This document shows, one piece after another, positions 60,855 through 64,000 of a stretch of DNA of 64,000 nt. Every line of letters begins with the position of its first letter. The first letter of the stretch is position 1. The position numbers were made by a program, and so were the translations under genes. Source of the DNA: Draconibacterium orientale (lineage in GTDB: Bacteria; Bacteroidota; Bacteroidia; Bacteroidales; Prolixibacteraceae); NCBI RefSeq assembly GCF_000626635.1, contig NZ_CP007451.1, positions 2,799,501-2,863,500 of the forward strand. Reading direction: 5' to 3'. Below the pieces are notes generated by a model. That model saw only the letters and a list, made by a program, of their open reading frames with translations, was not told where the DNA came from and did no database searches.

Positions 60855-61958
60855 ATGAGGTATTTAGCTTTGATAATTGCTGTAATGATAGTCGTTCCGA
60901 CATTCGGCCAGCGCAAAAAGAAAGACGACGACGGAATCGCTCCTGCCTATGTTGAAGGGATTGCCTACGTTTTGCCACGCACCGGAATTAAGGTACATGT
61001 TGAAGCCATTCGCGAGAAATTTGAACCAGGACCATATGCTGCCTATGCGCAACAGTTACTAGGCATAAAAGATGTTCGCAACCGGGCATCGGTAAAATGG
61101 TCGGTGTCTTCGGTTAAAATCGAAACTTTTTCGGAGCCCGATCCGCAGCAGGTTTACAAAGCCATGGGCGATATTGCGGCAACGATCAGTCTGGCACCCA
61201 ACGGTTGCCTGGCCGGAATAAATTCCGCGGGAACTGCTACTATGCCGTTGCTGGTTCAATCCAATAAAACCTTTCAGCAACCGGATCTCGACGATGGTTT
61301 TTCCTTTGATTATTTCTCGGATACACCGTTTTTAATTCCCGGAGATTCTACCAATAACTTTCGCCCTACGGCTGTGGGTATGGAACAAAAAGCAGCCGAA
61401 GCGGCGCAGCGTGTGCTCGATTGCCGCATGAATCAGTATGATCTGGCAGCACTCCGCATCGATGGCGAGTACCCCGATGGAAAAGCCTATGAGGTGAGTC
61501 TGGCAGAACTAAAACGTACCGAGCAGAATTACATTAAACTGTTTGTTGGCCGAACCACAACTAAAACCGAAACCTACAGTTTTGATTATGTGCCGGAAGC
61601 CAACGAAAAGAATGCAGTGATCTTCCGAATTTCGGATGAAAACGGTGTTGTTCCCGCCAGCGATCTTTCAGGAAAACCTGTTATGGTGGAGTTTGAGCCG
61701 GTAGCCGGTTTATTGGCAAAATACCAGGCCGAGGCCGCGTCGGAGAATCCCGATGCCGGTTACGACGGAGTTTACTATCGCATGCCGGGAGTGGCCAATA
61801 TCAGTGTTATTTACGAGCTGAATAAGCTGGCCACGGCACGTGCAACCATTGCGCAGTTTGGGGCCATTGCTCCGCTGCCTGAAGATTTGCTGGGTGGTGA
61901 TTACTCCATCGAATTTCACCCCGAAACAGGAGCGATAAAAGCAGTTCAGTTAAAATAG
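60855..61958 (+). CDS. Exported DUF4831 family protein
   Basis: A signal peptide (RYLALIIAVMIVVPTFGQ) is followed by a mature part of about 350 residues. The matches to the DUF4831 family include the N-terminal GIAYVLPRTGIKVHVEAIRE and the central TMPLLVQSNKTFQQPDL. The family is Bacteroidota-specific and of unknown function. It is presumably periplasmic or surface; there is no lipobox. Predicted to be mostly beta-rich. Single gene with its own promoter and terminator. Confidence 0.78.
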   Translation: MRYLALIIAVMIVVPTFGQRKKKDDDGIAPAYVEGIAYVLPRTGIKVHVEAIREKFEPGPYAAYAQQLLGIKDVRNRASVKWSVSSVKIETFSEPDPQQVYKAMGDIAATISLAPNGCLAGINSAGTATMPLLVQSNKTFQQPDLDDGFSFDYFSDTPFLIPGDSTNNFRPTAVGMEQKAAEAAQRVLDCRMNQYDLAALRIDGEYPDGKAYEVSLAELKRTEQNYIKLFVGRTTTKTETYSFDYVPEANEKNAVIFRISDENGVVPASDLSGKPVMVEFEPVAGLLAKYQAEAASENPDAGYDGVYYRMPGVANISVIYELNKLATARATIAQFGAIAPLPEDLLGGDYSIEFHPETGAIKAVQLK

Positions 61959-61978
61959 AAGTAAAAAATATACGAATG

Positions 61979-62009
61979 CAAAGCCCGGTTGTTTAGCCGG
62001 GCTTTTTTT
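61979..62009 (+). terminator. Terminator of the DUF4831 gene
   Basis: Arms AAAGCCCGG and CCGGGCTTT (61980-61988 and 61997-62005) followed by T's. Confidence 0.8.
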
Positions 62010-62096
62010 ATTGTAAGAGGTCTGTAAAAAGCCTGCTATTGGCAGAGTGCACTCATTTTTTTTATGTCATAAATGCGCTTAGCGCTTGTAATAAAG

Positions 62097-62138
62097 GGAT
62101 CCGATCCTTATCGGTTTAGAATAATAAGGATCGGATCC
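62097..62138. repeat. 42-bp perfect-stem hairpin, copy 1
   Basis: GGATCCGATCCTTAT (62097-62111) and ATAAGGATCGGATCC (62124-62138) form an exact 15-bp stem. A sister hairpin lies at 62300. Just before it is AAATGCGCTTAGCGCTTGTAA (62071-62091), repeated near 62189. Confidence 0.85.
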
Positions 62139-62299
62139 TTCTGTACATTCGACGCTTTCAGCGCCATAAATAGCTTTTGGTATGACGTAAATGCGCTTAG
62201 CGCTTGTAAAATGGTAACGCATTTTTTAACTCTGCATGTGAATATGTTATTAGTTGTGCTTACTCTTTTCGGTTAGTGAGTTTTACATCGTTTCAACAG

Positions 62300-62341
62300 G
62301 GATCCGATCCTTATCGGTTTAATATAATAAGGATCGGATCC
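62300..62341. repeat. 42-bp perfect-stem hairpin, copy 2
   Basis: The arms GGATCCGATCCTTAT (62300-62314) and ATAAGGATCGGATCC (62327-62341) are identical to copy 1; the loops differ slightly. The start-to-start spacing is 203 bases. The region 62011-62373 has no gene. Confidence 0.85.
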
Positions 62342-62373
62342 TTCTGTAATATCTTTTAAGTCAGTTTTAGAGG

Positions 62374-62404
62374 CAAAAAAATACCCGACTAAAAAAGCCG
62401 GGTA
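62374..62404 (-). terminator. Terminator of the POT transporter gene
   Basis: TACCCG (62382-62387) and CGGGTA (62399-62404), extended by CT/AG, with A's at 62375-62381 giving T's on the minus strand. Confidence 0.75.
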
Positions 62405-62434
62405 CTTCCAATATTTTCTCAAATAGCTTATTTC

Positions 62435-63964
62435 TTATTTAATTCCGTGCATCATCTTTTTCAGCCATGGCGAAAGAGCAACTGCAACCAAGGCAATAAT
62501 TGCCGACTGAATTGCGATCAACCAAAAGACCTGGATTTCTGTTCCAAGGGTTTTTTCCAGTTGTATCGAAATGGCTTTCATTTGCGAGGCCACAAAGTTT
62601 CCGGCTGCAACAGAACCAAACCAAATTCCCATCATCGTAGAAACCAGTTTTGGTGGCGACAGTTTGGTTACCATTGATAGTCCAATTGGCGACAAGCAAA
62701 GCTCGCCAAAAGTATGAAACAGGTAAACCACAATCAGCCATAGCGGGCTAACCAAACGTAGTGAATCTCCGCCGGTTGATCTGTCGAAGGCAATTGCCAT
62801 AATCACGAAACCTAGCGAAAGCATAATTAATCCCCACGCAAATTTCATTGGGGTATTGGGGTTCAGTTTTATTTTGTCGAGCTTTAGCCATAACACACTG
62901 AATAGAGGTGCACAAGCTACAATCCAAATGGCATTAATACTTTGAAACCATGTTGCCGGGATCTCCCAGCTGCCAATCATTCGTTGTGTATTGTCGCGGG
63001 CAAAAATATTAAAGGTCGTTCCGGCTTGCTCAAATCCACTCCAGAATAAAATATTGAAGAGGGCCAAAACAAGGATTACTCCAACACGCGACCATTCCGC
63101 TTTGCCGTTGGTTCCCTTAAATATTGTAGTGGTAAGAACAATTACTCCACCAATACCAAGTATCCATATAATTGCAGTGCTTACCGTTGCGGGGATAACA
63201 CTCCAACCTAAAATTACCGCGAAAATTAAACCAACTATGCCAACAACATATAGTAAGATGCTAAACCAGTCGTTAAGGATTAAACGTACTCTTTCGGCTT
63301 TTACTTTCGGAGGCATTCCGATATGCCCAAGGGTATGGCTACGGAGAAAAAACCATATAGTACCTAATAACATTCCCACACCGGCGGCCAGGAAACCATA
63401 TTGCCAGGCCACTTGTTCGCCTAATTTTCCGGCTACCAGTGGCGAAAAGAAAGCTCCCAGGTTGATACCCATGTAAAAGATGGTAAAACCACCGTCTTTG
63501 CGCGGGTCGTTATTATCATACAATTCGCCCACCATGGTAGAGATGTTGGGTTTAAAGAAACCATTACCCAAAATCAAAATACCCAATCCGGCATAAAATA
63601 TGGTTTGACGGAATTCAACACTGGCATCAGAACCATGCATCCACGCACTTGCAGCCAACAGAAACTGGCCGATAGCCATGGTTAAACCTCCAATGTAAAT
63701 CGATTTTCGCTGCCCCAGCACTTTGTCGGCCAGCATTCCACCCAAAATCGGAGTTACATAAACTAAACCGGTGAAAATACCATAAATGGTAAAGGCATCC
63801 AGTTCTGCCATTTCAAATCCGCCCGACGCAAAAGTTGCTGTAAGGAAAAGAACCAGCAAGGCCCGCATTCCATAGTAACTAAAGCGTTCCCACATTTCAC
63901 TGGCAAAAAGTGTTGAAAGCCCTATTGGATGACCAAAAAAGGCTTTATCTGCATCTCTACTCAT
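62435..63964 (-). CDS. POT-family proton-coupled peptide transporter
   Basis: Takes up di- and tripeptides with protons. About fourteen membrane helices in 509 aa. Family signatures: MWERFSYYGMRALLVLFLTA near residue 25 (the ExxERFxYY-like start), GGMLADKVLGQRKSIYIGG near 75, GNGFFKPNISTMVGELY near 138-154 (PTR2 signature), and FYMGINLGAFFSPLVAGKLG near 168. C-terminal half ends with the additional helices normal for POT proteins. The branch is DtpT-like by appearance; the specific substrate is unknown. Start at ATG 63964; its promoter is near or beyond the window edge. Confidence 0.9.
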   Translation of the reverse strand: MSRDADKAFFGHPIGLSTLFASEMWERFSYYGMRALLVLFLTATFASGGFEMAELDAFTIYGIFTGLVYVTPILGGMLADKVLGQRKSIYIGGLTMAIGQFLLAASAWMHGSDASVEFRQTIFYAGLGILILGNGFFKPNISTMVGELYDNNDPRKDGGFTIFYMGINLGAFFSPLVAGKLGEQVAWQYGFLAAGVGMLLGTIWFFLRSHTLGHIGMPPKVKAERVRLILNDWFSILLYVVGIVGLIFAVILGWSVIPATVSTAIIWILGIGGVIVLTTTIFKGTNGKAEWSRVGVILVLALFNILFWSGFEQAGTTFNIFARDNTQRMIGSWEIPATWFQSINAIWIVACAPLFSVLWLKLDKIKLNPNTPMKFAWGLIMLSLGFVIMAIAFDRSTGGDSLRLVSPLWLIVVYLFHTFGELCLSPIGLSMVTKLSPPKLVSTMMGIWFGSVAAGNFVASQMKAISIQLEKTLGTEIQVFWLIAIQSAIIALVAVALSPWLKKMMHGIK

Positions 63965-64000
63965 AATATCTTTTTCTTTTATTTTTCTAAAGCTCGCTAA

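Overview
The window looks like chromosomal DNA of a Bacteroidota bacterium, most likely order Marinilabiliales (Prolixibacteraceae-like; this placement is inferred from gene content, not from a marker search). The signs are promoters of the TAnnTTTG type with few strong Shine-Dalgarno sites, a DUF4831 gene, the long form of amidophosphoribosyltransferase, separate glsA and glsB glycine-lipid acyltransferases, an FtsZ ending in NSYLHDNVD, a glutaminyl-tRNA synthetase, and many palindromic intergenic repeats.

Layout. 1-2100: end of a glutamate synthase small-subunit gene, then a repeat-rich gap with a nested palindrome and a 384-bp MITE-like element. 2130-15369: mostly minus-strand housekeeping and signalling genes (CPA2 antiporter with RCK domain, HTH regulator, class C-like serine hydrolase lipoprotein, a split or overlapping 5TM sensor and hybrid histidine kinase, GNAT proteins, AlkD-like protein, acyltransferase, SBF symporter, alkaline phosphatase, AlbA_2 protein). 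15651-19445: yjjX, NifX-like and CMD genes, and a SPOR-domain gene overlapping a long amidophosphoribosyltransferase gene. 19524-21503: glsA-glsB glycine-lipid genes on the minus strand.

21800-38262 is a complete, compact dcw cluster: mraZ-rsmH-ftsL-ftsI-murE-mraY-murD-ftsW-murG-murC-ftsQ-ftsA-ftsZ1-ftsZ2, followed by yqeY. It has four putative MraZ operator boxes at exact 10-bp spacing upstream. rsmH is broken by a -1 frame change at a T7A run forming the heptamer T TTT TTA. It ends with two divergent tandem ftsZ genes. These genes make the lipid-linked peptidoglycan precursor (MurE, MraY, MurD, MurG, MurC), flip or polymerise it at the septum (FtsW, FtsI), and organise the ring (FtsQ, FtsL, FtsA, FtsZ).

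38796-64000: cyclophilin, a candidate ~80-nt small RNA, a lipoprotein-type O-methyltransferase, an amino-acid permease, PlsC, a two-subunit molybdenum hydroxylase with a Tat-like signal, tRNA-Cys, folB, glnS, a four-gene LiaI/LiaF-LytS-LytR envelope-signalling operon, a large Asp-box propeller protein, a GH43-like protein, a DbpA-like helicase, repeat arrays plus the second inverted MITE copy, aat, a DUF4831 gene, hairpin repeats and a POT peptide transporter.

I see no CRISPR array, prophage, secretion island or recognisable defence system. The points most worth a second look are the rsmH frameshift site, the tandem ftsZ pair, the periodic MraZ boxes, the paired 384-bp elements with apparent 11-bp flanking duplications, and the small RNA candidate.
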